Translations under genes and position numbers: made by a program
Part shown: one piece after another, positions 7,507-16,139 of the stretch
Layout of the letters: each line of letters begins with the position of its first letter
Numbering within the stretch: the stretch's first letter is position 1
The notes under the pieces: generated by a model
Seen by the model: the letters and a program-made list of their open reading frames with translations, nothing else
Databases searched by the model: none
Told to the model about the DNA's origin: nothing
Assembly (NCBI GenBank): GCA_016190245.1
Contig: JACPQY010000086.1
Location: forward strand, 1-34,390
Direction of reading: 5' to 3'
Origin: Nitrospirota bacterium
GTDB taxonomy: Bacteria; JACPQY01
Length of the DNA stretch: 34,390 nt

Positions 7507-8727
7507 GTGCAACCCCAGCCGCGCCGCGTCGTCACCGCCTTCCTCATGCGAGGGAACCGCATCCTTCTCGGGCGGCGGAGTCCGCGCGTCGCCACCTATC
7601 GGGGCGCCTGGGCCGCAATCAGCGGAACCGCCCGGCGGCCAGAGGACTTCCACGTCTATCTCGAGATCTACGAGGAAACCGGGCTGCGGGCGGGAGAGGT
7701 CGTTCTTCTCCAGAAAGGCCGCCCGGTGCAGATCACCGATCGCGCGCTCGGCCGCCGCTGGCTCATCACTCCCTACCTCTTTCGCGTCCGCGGCGGGCGC
7801 CCTCGGCGGAATTGGGAACACGAATGCTTTCGTTGGGTCCGCCCCGCCGATGTGGGGCGGCTGAGCACGGTGCCGCACCTGGCGAAGGGGCTGGCGCGGG
7901 TCTACCCCCCGTTCAGGGGATTTCCCACCCGAGTGCGGCACGCCGGCCTGCGCGAAATCGAACGGATCGCGCTTGATCGAAAACACGGCGCCGCGGAACT
8001 CGCCCGCCGCGCGCACGCCGTCATGCATCGCGCCCGATCCCTGCCTACCCGGGACCGATCTCTCCTCGCCTCGACCCTCGCTGCCGCCCGGCCCCTCATG
8101 CCCGGAATCGGAGCCGCCGCCCTCAGCGCTTTGAGGGGACATGAAACGCGCAACGGCCGCCACGCCCCCGCGCCCGAGCCGAGCGCCCGCCCGCGCCGGC
8201 TCCTTTTCCTCCTGGAAAAGAGCCGCTCCATTCTGACGCACAGCTACTCGTCCTCGGTGATCAACCTTCTCGCGGGCATTCCGGATCGGGAGAGGGTCCT
8301 CTTCGCGACCGATTCCGAGCCACCGGGCGAGGGTCGGCGCACACGGCGTGCACTCCGAGCCCTCGGCTACCGAGTCCATCGAGTGCGAGACCGCGAGGCC
8401 GCACGCTTCCTTCGCCGCACCGACCTCCTGCTCGTCGGCGCCGATGCGATCACGCGCAGCAGCGATATTCTGAACAAGCGCGGTACGCGGCCCCTCGCGG
8501 CGCGCGCCGCCGCCCTGGGCAAACCTGTCCTCTGCGCGGCCGACCCCTCCAAACGCCTGCCCCAAGGACTGGACGAACCCGCGCTCCGACGCCTCATCCC
8601 CGCCCTCGACCCCGAAGGCTACTTCGAGGTCTGCCCCGCCCGTTGGATCGCGGGGTTTGTGGACCCGCCGGAGAACCGCGCCATGCCCACCCTTCCCGCG
8701 CGCCATTCGAGGCCCCGGGGGGGGTGA
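7507..8727 (+). CDS. NUDIX-like domain fused to eIF2B/ribose-bisphosphate-isomerase-like domain
   Basis: A 406-aa two-domain protein. Residues 1-140 are NUDIX-like (VTAFLMRGNRILLGRRSP, YRGAWAAISG) with a degenerate box, GTARRPEDFHVYLEIYEETG: the EExG end is kept, but two residues are missing from the centre and the usual Arg before Glu is Leu. After a linker, residues about 150-400 resemble the eIF2B-alpha/MtnA/ribose-1,5-bisphosphate isomerase fold (ILTHSYSSSVI, LLLVGADAITRSSDILNKRG, LAARAAALGKPVLC). The Cys used by the isomerases in the THCNS segment is Ser here, while the Asp of GADAI is kept. I recall similar fusions from haloarchaea and relatives. The function is unknown; a nucleotide or sugar-phosphate sensor or enzyme is inference. 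The start is GTG; the gene ends in an 8-base G-tract (8717-8724). Confidence 0.75.
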   Translation: MQPQPRRVVTAFLMRGNRILLGRRSPRVATYRGAWAAISGTARRPEDFHVYLEIYEETGLRAGEVVLLQKGRPVQITDRALGRRWLITPYLFRVRGGRPRRNWEHECFRWVRPADVGRLSTVPHLAKGLARVYPPFRGFPTRVRHAGLREIERIALDRKHGAAELARRAHAVMHRARSLPTRDRSLLASTLAAARPLMPGIGAAALSALRGHETRNGRHAPAPEPSARPRRLLFLLEKSRSILTHSYSSSVINLLAGIPDRERVLFATDSEPPGEGRRTRRALRALGYRVHRVRDREAARFLRRTDLLLVGADAITRSSDILNKRGTRPLAARAAALGKPVLCAADPSKRLPQGLDEPALRRLIPALDPEGYFEVCPARWIAGFVDPPENRAMPTLPARHSRPRGG

Positions 8728-8774
8728 CAGAAACTCCGACGCCGGTCGGGACTTCTTCGTCAAGAGCCCGCTAC

Positions 8775-8795
8775 GTCGGACATGTGATGTACGAC
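8775..8795. promoter_or_regulatory. 21-bp imperfect dyad upstream of the polysaccharide export operon
   Basis: Arms GTCG-G-ACAT and ATGT-A-CGAC around a GTG centre (one mismatched pair). It lies within the 201-bp gene-free stretch 8728-8928 ahead of the fecR-like gene, where a regulator of the operon would bind. A smaller dyad CGACG/CGTCG follows at about 8897-8910. No clear promoter hexamers were found. Confidence 0.35.
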
Positions 8796-8928
8796 ACAGA
8801 ACCCAGGCCCGGCCCGAGCCGCGCAACTTGGCGCCCCGGGTGACGAATCGAAGCAACCCCGAACTCCGCCCCCGCACTGCGACCGTCGGGGTGGCACGAC
8901 GATTGCGTCGGCTGACCTGAAACTGCCG

Positions 8929-10383
8929 ATGGACTCTCCTGCCCCGCCCAGCCCCCCGGTCGAACCGGGGGCACCCCCCCCCCAACAAGGTGCCCCGGCG
9001 TCACATGAAGGTAGGGGCCGCATCCGCCGGGGACGATGGCCCGCGATCCTCGGGCTCGGGTTGCTCGCGAGCGGAGCCGCACTCTTCATCGCACGCAAGA
9101 TCGAAGGGCATCGAACCCAAGAGGCGATCAAGCTCTACGAGGGATACTTCAGCGGGCCTCAGGCGTCAACGGTCTTCATCCTCGGCCTCGCCCCACCCGT
9201 AGAATACCGCCGGTCCGGCGAGAAGGCATGGAAGGAGCTTGCGGAGTCCACGGCCCTCTCGATCCATGACACGGTGCGAACCGGATCGCACGGCGCCATT
9301 GACCTGTCTCTCGAACCGGGCGTCGCCGTCCGCGTGGGACCCGATTCCGAGTTCGCGCTGGCCAAACTCGTGCTCGACGCCCTCGGTCGGGCGAAGGATA
9401 TCGAGGTGTCGCTGGTCCGCGGCCGCATCATCAGCGTGGTGGACTGGCTGGCGCAGGGTGCGAGCTTCCAAGTAGCGACGCGCACGGCAACGGCGGGTGT
9501 AAGGGGTACCGTGTTCATGCTCGAACTGCTCGGCGAACTCCTGAACGTGCACGTGCTCGAGGGGACGGTGGAGGTGACGACCCCGGAGGATCCTTCGCAT
9601 CGCGAGGAAGTGGGAGAAGGTGACACGCTTGAGGTGTCTCGCCCGGCGGCCCGGCCCGGCTTCGCGCCACGACCCGTCTTCAGGAGACTCAAAGTACCTC
9701 CCGATATCGAGTCCCAGATGGAGCGCGCCACCCACCTCGCCCGAGCCCTGCCTCCGAGATCCATGCGGTCCGGGGATCAAGGCGAGAAGAGAAGCCCTTC
9801 CCTCCGGGGCAGGGAAAGGGCGCGGGCGCTTCTTGAACGGCGACAGTTGAATCGATCAGCCGCCGGCGAAAAACGCAGCGAACTCCAACGCGCACGCGAG
9901 GAAGCAAGGAGACGACGCTCAGCCGAATCGGGACGTGAGTCCCAAGGTGCCCAAGGCGTACCCGGCGAAGAGCTGCCGCCTCAAGAGAGCAATGCGGGAA
10001 AAGAAGAGCCGTGGGGAGCGCCGACAGGAGACCAGGAGGAGATCCTCTCCCTGATCGAGATGTGTCGCCGGGCGCTCCAGCGCTTGAGCATTGACGCGTG
10101 CCTGGCCGACGCCACCGCACCGGGTTTTCGGGCGCAGGGTCGCGACCTATCCGAAATCCACCGGTTCTTTGACGCGGCGGCCAGGAGCGTGACCCCGCCG
10201 ACGATCACCCTGGGGGGACTCGATGTCCAGATCGTCGGCAACACCGGCTTCGCGAGCTTCTATGCCGTGGCGACATCAGTGCATCTGGAGACGAGCTCGC
10301 CAGTGCGCCGGGAGCATGCCGTCATGATCGAATTCTCGCGTCTGGAGGGCCGTTGGCTTGCCATTTCGGCCCATTTCGACTAA
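8929..10383 (+). CDS. FecR-like membrane-anchored protein with C-terminal NTF2-like domain
   Basis: A 484-aa protein: a Pro-rich cytoplasmic start (residues 1-35), one membrane helix (about 37-55), a FecR-type beta domain at about 105-220 (GAIDLSLEPGVAVRVGPDSE, VATRTATAGVRGTVFML, VHVLEGTVEV), a charged Arg/Glu-rich segment (about 265-345), and a C-terminal domain at about 370-484 resembling the SnoaL/NTF2 fold. It is the first gene of a unit with the Wza-like exporter and the BY-kinase, so a structural or sensing role in polysaccharide export is inferred; there is no sigma factor or TonB receptor alongside as in iron signalling. A 10-base C-tract (8974-8983) near residues 16-18 could switch it off by slippage. 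Confidence 0.7.
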   Translation: MDSPAPPSPPVEPGAPPPQQGAPASHEGRGRIRRGRWPAILGLGLLASGAALFIARKIEGHRTQEAIKLYEGYFSGPQASTVFILGLAPPVEYRRSGEKAWKELAESTALSIHDTVRTGSHGAIDLSLEPGVAVRVGPDSEFALAKLVLDALGRAKDIEVSLVRGRIISVVDWLAQGASFQVATRTATAGVRGTVFMLELLGELLNVHVLEGTVEVTTPEDPSHREEVGEGDTLEVSRPAARPGFAPRPVFRRLKVPPDIESQMERATHLARALPPRSMRSGDQGEKRSPSLRGRERARALLERRQLNRSAAGEKRSELQRAREEARRRRSAESGRESQGAQGVPGEELPPQESNAGKEEPWGAPTGDQEEILSLIEMCRRALQRLSIDACLADATAPGFRAQGRDLSEIHRFFDAAARSVTPPTITLGGLDVQIVGNTGFASFYAVATSVHLETSSPVRREHAVMIEFSRLEGRWLAISAHFD

Positions 10384-10384
10384 A

Positions 10385-11722
10385 ATGTGCGATCGCGTCA
10401 GGCGAAGAGACCACGGGAGGGCTTTACTGACAAGGTTGCATGGCGGCCGGGCTGCCCTGGCGGTATTGGCTGTACTTGGGTGGGCCCCACAGGGCTGGGG
10501 CGATAGCACTTCGCCGGCAACCGAAGCACCTCTTCCCGCCCCCCCCCCCGCCTCCGCGCCCGCCGATGCGAAAGTTCCGGATCCCGCCCTCCTCAGGAAG
10601 ATCCAGAACTTCGAGAGCACCGAGGCCCCGGTTGAATACCGCTTCCTGAAAGGGGACCAGGTCGAGGTGCGGGTGCTCGGGTACCCCGAACTCTCCAAGA
10701 CGTACACCATTTCCGAAGAAGGGATGCTGATTGTAGGCCTGGGGCAGCCGATTCAGGGCGTCGGCCGGAGCAGCGCGGAAGTGCGGGAGGCGCTCGAAGG
10801 GGAACTCAGCCACTACCTCCAACGACCCCGAGTCTCGCTCTTCCTGGCCAAGGCGGGCGAGCGACGTGTCTCCGTCATCGGAGACCTCTCCCACGCGGGT
10901 CAGGTGCCGCTCACCGGCCAGGGCACACTCCTGGAAACGCTCACCCAGGCGGGCTGGAAGTACGACCCGTTCTCGGGTCATCAAGCCACCATTATCCGCC
11001 AGGGGCGTACGCTGACCGTGGAGGTCGGCCTGATCATCCGCTCGAAAGCCCCCGCCCTGAATATCCGGCTGAAGCCGGACGACATCGTGATCCTCGGCTC
11101 ACCGGACCCCGTGATGGTCATCGGAGAGGTGCGCAAACCGGATCGTTTTTCCGTCGGCGAAAGGGGCGGCATCACCCTCCGCGAGCTCCTGGCCAGGGCC
11201 CAGGGCATCACCGAGGCGGCGGATCTGCCGGGCAGCAAGATCATCCGGCGCGACGGCTCGGAGGAGGAGATCGATCTCAACACCTACCTGTTCCGTGGCG
11301 GGCTCGAGGAAGAGGTCGTCCTCAAAGGTGGCGACACCCTCTACATCCCCCAGGGTGGTCAGATCGGGGTCTTCGTTCTGGGCATGGTCATCCGTCCGGG
11401 ATACTTCCGCCAACCGAAGGGCATCACGGTTCTGCAGGCCCTCGCCCTGGCAGACGACCCCCAGTTCGGCGCGAAGCTCTCGCACTCCAAACTGGTCCGC
11501 GGCTACTCCAGCGGGCAGCCCGAGGTGGTGACGGTGAACGTGGATCGCCTCGTGCACAAGGGCGACATGACGCAGAACCTGGCGATGCAGGACGGGGATG
11601 TCTTATTCATTCCGGAGACGGCGACGTCCGATGTGTTGGACTTCGTGAGCCGGATGCTCTCGCCGCTGAACCTCGGAATCTCCACGGGCGCCGCCGCGGC
11701 GGCGGCCATGGCCACGAAGTAG
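10385..11722 (+). CDS. Wza-type polysaccharide export protein with SLBB domains
   Basis: A 445-aa exported protein. An N-terminal hydrophobic stretch (AALAVLAVLGWAPQGWG) acts as signal peptide, followed by a Pro/Ala-rich linker. The Poly_export domain is at about residues 80-170 (YRFLKGDQVEVRVLGYPEL, GMLIVGLGQPIQGVGRS), then SLBB-type domains (VSVIGDLSHAGQVPL, VMVIGEVRKPDRFSVGE, VFVLGMVIRPGYFRQP) and a helical C-terminus. Such proteins form the outer-membrane/periplasmic channel for capsule or exopolysaccharide. The ATG at 10385, 1 nt after the preceding stop, is preferred over ATG 10358, which would overlap. No lipobox Cys is evident. An 11-base C-tract (10539-10549) lies in the linker at about residues 52-55, upstream of all functional domains. 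Confidence 0.9.
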   Translation: MCDRVRRRDHGRALLTRLHGGRAALAVLAVLGWAPQGWGDSTSPATEAPLPAPPPASAPADAKVPDPALLRKIQNFESTEAPVEYRFLKGDQVEVRVLGYPELSKTYTISEEGMLIVGLGQPIQGVGRSSAEVREALEGELSHYLQRPRVSLFLAKAGERRVSVIGDLSHAGQVPLTGQGTLLETLTQAGWKYDPFSGHQATIIRQGRTLTVEVGLIIRSKAPALNIRLKPDDIVILGSPDPVMVIGEVRKPDRFSVGERGGITLRELLARAQGITEAADLPGSKIIRRDGSEEEIDLNTYLFRGGLEEEVVLKGGDTLYIPQGGQIGVFVLGMVIRPGYFRQPKGITVLQALALADDPQFGAKLSHSKLVRGYSSGQPEVVTVNVDRLVHKGDMTQNLAMQDGDVLFIPETATSDVLDFVSRMLSPLNLGISTGAAAAAAMATK

Positions 11723-11724
11723 GC

Positions 11725-13785
11725 ATGGAACGCACGGAACTGTACGAAATCCTGATGCGGATCGTTCACACCGTGGTGAAACGCGCCCACCTCTTCGGGC
11801 TGGTGGCGGCCGGGGTCATCGTGGGCGTGGGGGCGATGTACCTGTCGGTGCCGAAAGTGTTCGAGACCTCGGCCCAACTTCAGTACATCGCGGAAACCCC
11901 GCTCGAGCAGGCCTCGCAGGTCTTCGAGCGGATCGGCAAGATGTTCGGAGCCGGCGAAGGCACCATTGACACCCAGATCGAGATCATCACCAGCGAAGCC
12001 ATCCTGAAGGAAAGCCTGGAGCGGCTGAATCTGATACCCGAGTCAGCCACTCCCGCGGAGGCCCAGGCCGTCGTGGGGCGGTTCAGAGGGCACATCTCGG
12101 CGCGCAAAGTGGGCAACAGCAACACGTTCCAGCTCATCGTTCAGGCACCCACGCCTGACCTCGCCCTGAAGCTCGCCAACACGGTCACCGACGTGTACCG
12201 AGTGAACGACCTTCGCACGCGTCAACGCAACGACCAGGCCATGCGCGGCTACCTCCTGGAGCAGATAGACAGTCTCGAAGCCAAGATCCGCGAGCAGAAG
12301 GGACAGTCGCAATCCTTCGCCACGCTCCAGGACCTGGAGGCCGAGGTCAAAGCACTTGAGAAACAGAGCCAGGAACAACGCCGCGCCATCGAGGCCGAGC
12401 GCAAGAACCTCCTTATCGAGCGCGACGCGCTCATGACCCGCTACACGCCCGAGCACCCCAGCGTGCTCCAAATCGGCGCCGCACTCGAGTACCTCGATGA
12501 AATCCTGGCGGGACGATCGGGTTCCCGGGAGCGCACGACGATCCTGGCCCTCCAGCCCGAGCTTGTGGAACGCTTCGTCAAGCTCCAGGCCACGGACCAG
12601 CTCAGCCGGCGTGATCTGGCGCGCGGCCGGGACAAGCTCGATCGGCGCACGCGGGAGCTTCTCGCCTCCACCCCCCAGTATTCGGACCAGGAATTCCTCC
12701 AACGCGAGCTCGCGCTCAACCAGGAGATCTACGCCAACATGAAGCGCCGCCTCTCGCAGGTGGAGCTCTCGCTCGGGAACCAGTCGCAGAACGTGGTGGT
12801 GCTCCGGGAGGCCGGGCTCCCTCGTAGGCCCGTCAAGCCGGACGCCCGCACGTTCGCCGGCATCGGTTTCATACTGTGCCTTGCCCTCCCGCTGGGCGTC
12901 GTCTTCATCATGGAGGCCATGGACTCCACCATCGGCACGATCCCCGAGTTGGAGAAATTCGCGAAGGCCACGGTCCTCGGAGGGGTCCCGTTCGTCAAAC
13001 ACGCCGCCGACACCACCGCCGGGAAGGCAACCACCGATGGCGTCGCGCTCGATACGACGCAACTCGCCTTCCGGGAGGCGTTCCGGACCCTGCGGACCCG
13101 GATGGACCTTCAGGCGGGCAGGAAGAAGGGACGGATCTTCCTCTTCACGAGCACCCAGCCCGAGGAGGGCAAGACGACGGTCTCGTGCAACCTCGCGCGC
13201 ACGTTCGCCGAAACGGGAACACTCGCCCTCCTCGTGGATTGCAACCTCCGCCACCCCTGTCTCCACGAGTATCTCCGAATTCCGCGCGATCCCGGCCTGA
13301 TCCACGCGCTCCAGAAGAAGATGGGCTGGCGAAGCGCCCTGCAGTTCGGCGAGACGAAGGGCCTGTGCGTGCTCACCTCCGGAGGCGTCCTTCGCAACCC
13401 ACTCCCGGTCTACGAGAGCCGCCTCTTTAGCGAGATCCTCGCTGACGCCCGCACCGTATTCGATCTGGTCTTGGTTGACGCGCCGCCCGCTCTCTTCGTC
13501 TCGGACGCGGCCGCGATGGCCAAGCATACGGATGGGGTCATTCTCATCTGTTCCGCCGACGAGGTGCAGCGCTCCTCGCTGGAACGCAACCTGGACCAGT
13601 TCCGAAAGTCGGGCATCCCCATCCTGGGACTCATCATGAATCACAAGCGCCCGCTGCGCTTCATGATGTCGCCCTACTATCACTACTACTACGGATATCC
13701 CTCCACCTACCCCGTCGGCGCCCGGAAGGGAGATGGACAGCCTTCTACGGCCCAAGCCGCATCCGGAACGGCCGCAGCGGGGTAG
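11725..13785 (+). CDS. Wzc-type chain-length protein and tyrosine autokinase (BY-kinase)
   Basis: A 686-aa inner-membrane protein that controls polysaccharide chain length and export. It has a Wzz domain with membrane helices at about residues 23-43 and 373-395, a long periplasmic coiled coil (about 165-330), then a cytoplasmic BY-kinase domain: Walker A STQPEEGKTTVSCNLA near 475, Walker A' LLVDCNLRHP near 503, Walker B LVLVDAPP near 580. The A' motif reads DxN where DxD is usual. The C-terminus ends with a tyrosine cluster (SPYYHYYYGYPSTYP), the expected autophosphorylation tail. It starts 2 nt after the exporter stop. It is convergent with rmlD, 9 nt away. Confidence 0.93.
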   Translation: MERTELYEILMRIVHTVVKRAHLFGLVAAGVIVGVGAMYLSVPKVFETSAQLQYIAETPLEQASQVFERIGKMFGAGEGTIDTQIEIITSEAILKESLERLNLIPESATPAEAQAVVGRFRGHISARKVGNSNTFQLIVQAPTPDLALKLANTVTDVYRVNDLRTRQRNDQAMRGYLLEQIDSLEAKIREQKGQSQSFATLQDLEAEVKALEKQSQEQRRAIEAERKNLLIERDALMTRYTPEHPSVLQIGAALEYLDEILAGRSGSRERTTILALQPELVERFVKLQATDQLSRRDLARGRDKLDRRTRELLASTPQYSDQEFLQRELALNQEIYANMKRRLSQVELSLGNQSQNVVVLREAGLPRRPVKPDARTFAGIGFILCLALPLGVVFIMEAMDSTIGTIPELEKFAKATVLGGVPFVKHAADTTAGKATTDGVALDTTQLAFREAFRTLRTRMDLQAGRKKGRIFLFTSTQPEEGKTTVSCNLARTFAETGTLALLVDCNLRHPCLHEYLRIPRDPGLIHALQKKMGWRSALQFGETKGLCVLTSGGVLRNPLPVYESRLFSEILADARTVFDLVLVDAPPALFVSDAAAMAKHTDGVILICSADEVQRSSLERNLDQFRKSGIPILGLIMNHKRPLRFMMSPYYHYYYGYPSTYPVGARKGDGQPSTAQAASGTAAAG

Positions 13786-13794
13786 TCGCTTCGG

Positions 13795-14673
13795 CTACGC
13801 GACGGCTGCCCGGTCCTTGAGGTAGGCCGCCAGCGCCTCGCGCCAGGGGCGCATCGGTCCCAATCCCAGGGCATTCCAGCGGGCCTGCGACAGGACCGTG
13901 TACGCGGGGCGAACGTCGGGAGCGCCGAGAGAGGACGTCTTCACGGGTCGCACGCGGACCCGCAGGCCGGCGAGCCGGAAAATCTCCCGGGCGAAGTCCG
14001 CCCACGAGCACGAGCCCTCGTTCGTCACGTGGAAGACGCCGTGGCGGTGCGCCCCAACCAACTTGAGGATGGCCTCCGCCAAGTCCCGGCAATAGGTCGG
14101 GCCCAGGATCTGGTCGCGAACCACGGAGACCTCACCCTTTGACGGCCCGAGGGTCAGCATCTGCTCGACGAAGTTCTTCTTGGCACGTGAAGACTCGGCC
14201 CGCCCGTACAGACCGCTCGTCCTCACCACGGCGACCTTCGACCACGCGCGCCGGACGAAAAGCTCCCCCGCCAGCTTCGAAACACCGTAGAGACTCAGAG
14301 GGTTCGGGGGATCCGACTCCCGATACGGACGACGACGCCGGCCGTCAAAGACGAAATTGGTGCTCACGTGCACGAGAGGGATCTTTGCTTCGCGGCAAGC
14401 CGCCGCCAGGTTGCGCGGGCCGAACGCATTGATCTCGAAGGCCGCACGCGCCGCGTCCTCTTCGGTCTCCGCGCGGTCCACAAAATTGTATGCGGCGGCG
14501 TTCACGAGCGCATCCGGTTTCTCACGACGCAGAGCCTCGCGAACGGAAGACACCTGCCGGACATCCACATCCGCTGAAGAAGCACACCGCACCATGACGT
14601 CGGGGACGATCTCCGCGCTTCGTTTCAATTCCGTACCGAGCTGGCCCTGCCCACCGGCAACGAGGATTTTCAT
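13795..14673 (-). CDS. rmlD: dTDP-4-dehydrorhamnose reductase (RmlD-like)
   Basis: A 292-aa short-chain dehydrogenase of the extended type, catalysing the last step of dTDP-L-rhamnose synthesis (NAD(P)H-dependent reduction). The Rossmann motif is MKILVAGGQGQLGTEL at the start; VNAAAYNFVDRAE, VHVSTNFVFDG and the catalytic YGVSK (about residue 128) are typical. PxxYxxSKxxGE is seen as PLSLYGVSKLAGE. It faces the polysaccharide export genes, which fits rhamnose supply for a surface glycan; rmlA, rmlB and rmlC are not in the window. A TACAAT box 6 nt before the ATG suggests a leaderless message. Confidence 0.88.
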   Translation of the reverse strand: MKILVAGGQGQLGTELKRSAEIVPDVMVRCASSADVDVRQVSSVREALRREKPDALVNAAAYNFVDRAETEEDAARAAFEINAFGPRNLAAACREAKIPLVHVSTNFVFDGRRRRPYRESDPPNPLSLYGVSKLAGELFVRRAWSKVAVVRTSGLYGRAESSRAKKNFVEQMLTLGPSKGEVSVVRDQILGPTYCRDLAEAILKLVGAHRHGVFHVTNEGSCSWADFAREIFRLAGLRVRVRPVKTSSLGAPDVRPAYTVLSQARWNALGLGPMRPWREALAAYLKDRAAVA

Positions 14674-14679
14674 GGGACC

Positions 14680-14685
14680 ATTGTA
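14680..14685 (-). promoter_or_regulatory. Probable leaderless -10 element of rmlD
   Basis: TACAAT ends 6 nt before the rmlD ATG (spacer GGTCCC), with AGTACAAT identical to the mlaE promoter. There is no space for a Shine-Dalgarno sequence. Confidence 0.55.
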
Positions 14686-14748
14686 CTACGACCGTCTCCC
14701 GCTATCGCTCGCGACCCCGCCCGAGCCACAGGAAGGCCGAGGCCAAAA

Positions 14749-14777
14749 TTGTGACGCCACACCCCTTCTGTTATCAT
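14749..14777 (+). promoter_or_regulatory. Probable leaderless promoter of the CCA-adding enzyme gene
   Basis: TTGTGA (14749-14754), a 17-nt spacer, then TATCAT (14772-14777). The -10 ends 7 nt before the ATG at 14785, so transcription should begin at or next to the start codon. Confidence 0.55.
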
Positions 14778-14784
14778 TTTCGCG

Positions 14785-16125
14785 ATGTCGTATCCCATTC
14801 CGGAGGGGGCCCTCAGTATCCTCCAACACCTTCGTGGCAACGGGCACCGCGCGCTCCTGGCCGGCGGCTGTGTTCGAGACCTGCTGATGGGGCGCACCCC
14901 GAAGGACTACGACGTCGCCACGGACGCGACCCCCGAGCGGGTGATGGGCCTTTTCCCGCATACCGCCGCCGTTGGCGCCCACTTCGGCGTCGTGCTCGTG
15001 ATGCAGAACGGACGGCCCTTCGAGGTGGCCACTTTCCGCAAAGACCATGGCTACGCGGACGGCCGCCACCCCGACTCGGTCAGCTTCACCGACGAGGCCG
15101 AGGACGCCCGACGGCGCGATTTCACCGTCAATGGACTCATGTACGACCCTCTGGAAGACCGGGTCCTCGACTACGTGGAAGGCCGTGCCGATATCGAGCG
15201 GCGCGTGCTGCGCGCGATCGGCGACCCCGTGGCCCGCTTCAAGGAAGATCACCTGAGAATCCTCCGCGCCCTTCGTTTCGCCGCAGATCTCGATTTCGGG
15301 TTGGACGCCCAGACGGAGCAGGCCGTGAAGGACCTGGCCCCGCTCAGTGTCGAGGTGAGCGCGGAACGACTGCGGGACGAACTGATCAAAATGCTCACGC
15401 AGGCGCCGGGCGACCGCGCCATCGAGGGGATGCGCGCCACGGGCGTGCTCCGCCACGTCCTCCCCGAGGTCGAGGCCATGATCGGAGTGGAGCAACCGCC
15501 CGAGTTTCACCCCGAGGGAGACGTCTACCGGCATACCCTTCTCACGCTCAAGCACCTCCCCTCTCCTTCCCCCACGCTCGCGTTGGGCGCCCTGCTCCAC
15601 GACGTGGGCAAGCCCCAAACTTTCCAGGTGAAAGACCGGATCCGGTTCGACGGCCACGTGGAACTTGGGGCCCGTCTGGCCGAAGCCATCCTCCGCCGCC
15701 TGCGCGCCCCCAACGATGTTGTCGAGAGGGTTGCGGAACTCGTCCGGCAGCATCTGCGATTCAAGGACGCGCGCAGCATGCGGGAGAGCACGCTCAAACG
15801 ATTCCTCCGGATGGACCATTTCGACGAACATCTCCAGCTCCACCGGGCCGACTGCCTCGCCAGCCACGGAGACCTGGACATCTACGAGTTCTGCCGACAA
15901 AAACTGGAGAGCTACGGTCGGGAGGAGATCCGCCCGCCCCGGCTCGTGACGGGGGACGATCTCATCGAACTGGGACTCACGCCGGGCCCGGCGTTCAAAG
16001 ACATCCTCGAGGAAGTCGAGACCGCCCAACTGGAGGGCAAGCTCCAGTCGCGGGACGACGCGATCGCCTTTCTGCGTCGGGAAGTGCTTCCTCGACACCC
16101 ACAGCAAGACCCGCCCCGGCCGTGA
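14785..16125 (+). CDS. cca: HD-domain CCA tRNA nucleotidyltransferase
   Basis: A 446-aa class II tRNA nucleotidyltransferase that adds or repairs the 3'-CCA end of tRNAs. The nucleotidyltransferase head is clear: LLAGGCVRDLLMGRTPKDYD, with catalytic DYD at about residues 42-44, then FRKDHGYADGRHPDSVSF and RRRDFTVNGLMYDP. The neck reads DHLRILRALRFAADLDF. An HD phosphohydrolase domain follows (GALLHDVGKP near residue 270; HxxxxGA-type motif HVELGARLAEAIL). A pure poly(A) polymerase of this superfamily is possible, but the DYD/RRDFTVN pattern with an HD domain fits CCA addition. Its stop is 14 nt before the proposed ispG start. Confidence 0.92.
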   Translation: MSYPIPEGALSILQHLRGNGHRALLAGGCVRDLLMGRTPKDYDVATDATPERVMGLFPHTAAVGAHFGVVLVMQNGRPFEVATFRKDHGYADGRHPDSVSFTDEAEDARRRDFTVNGLMYDPLEDRVLDYVEGRADIERRVLRAIGDPVARFKEDHLRILRALRFAADLDFGLDAQTEQAVKDLAPLSVEVSAERLRDELIKMLTQAPGDRAIEGMRATGVLRHVLPEVEAMIGVEQPPEFHPEGDVYRHTLLTLKHLPSPSPTLALGALLHDVGKPQTFQVKDRIRFDGHVELGARLAEAILRRLRAPNDVVERVAELVRQHLRFKDARSMRESTLKRFLRMDHFDEHLQLHRADCLASHGDLDIYEFCRQKLESYGREEIRPPRLVTGDDLIELGLTPGPAFKDILEEVETAQLEGKLQSRDDAIAFLRREVLPRHPQQDPPRP

Positions 16126-16139
16126 GAACGACCAACACA

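Noticed and set aside
8657-8920. Possible slippage read-through of the NUDIX/eIF2B gene at its terminal G-tract
   Set aside because: A one-base shift would add about 65 residues, but they look like random high-GC translation.
7390-8988. 532-aa open frame on the minus strand opposite the NUDIX/eIF2B gene
   Set aside because: Shadow frame; low-complexity Gly/Arg sequence, while the + strand has clear domains.
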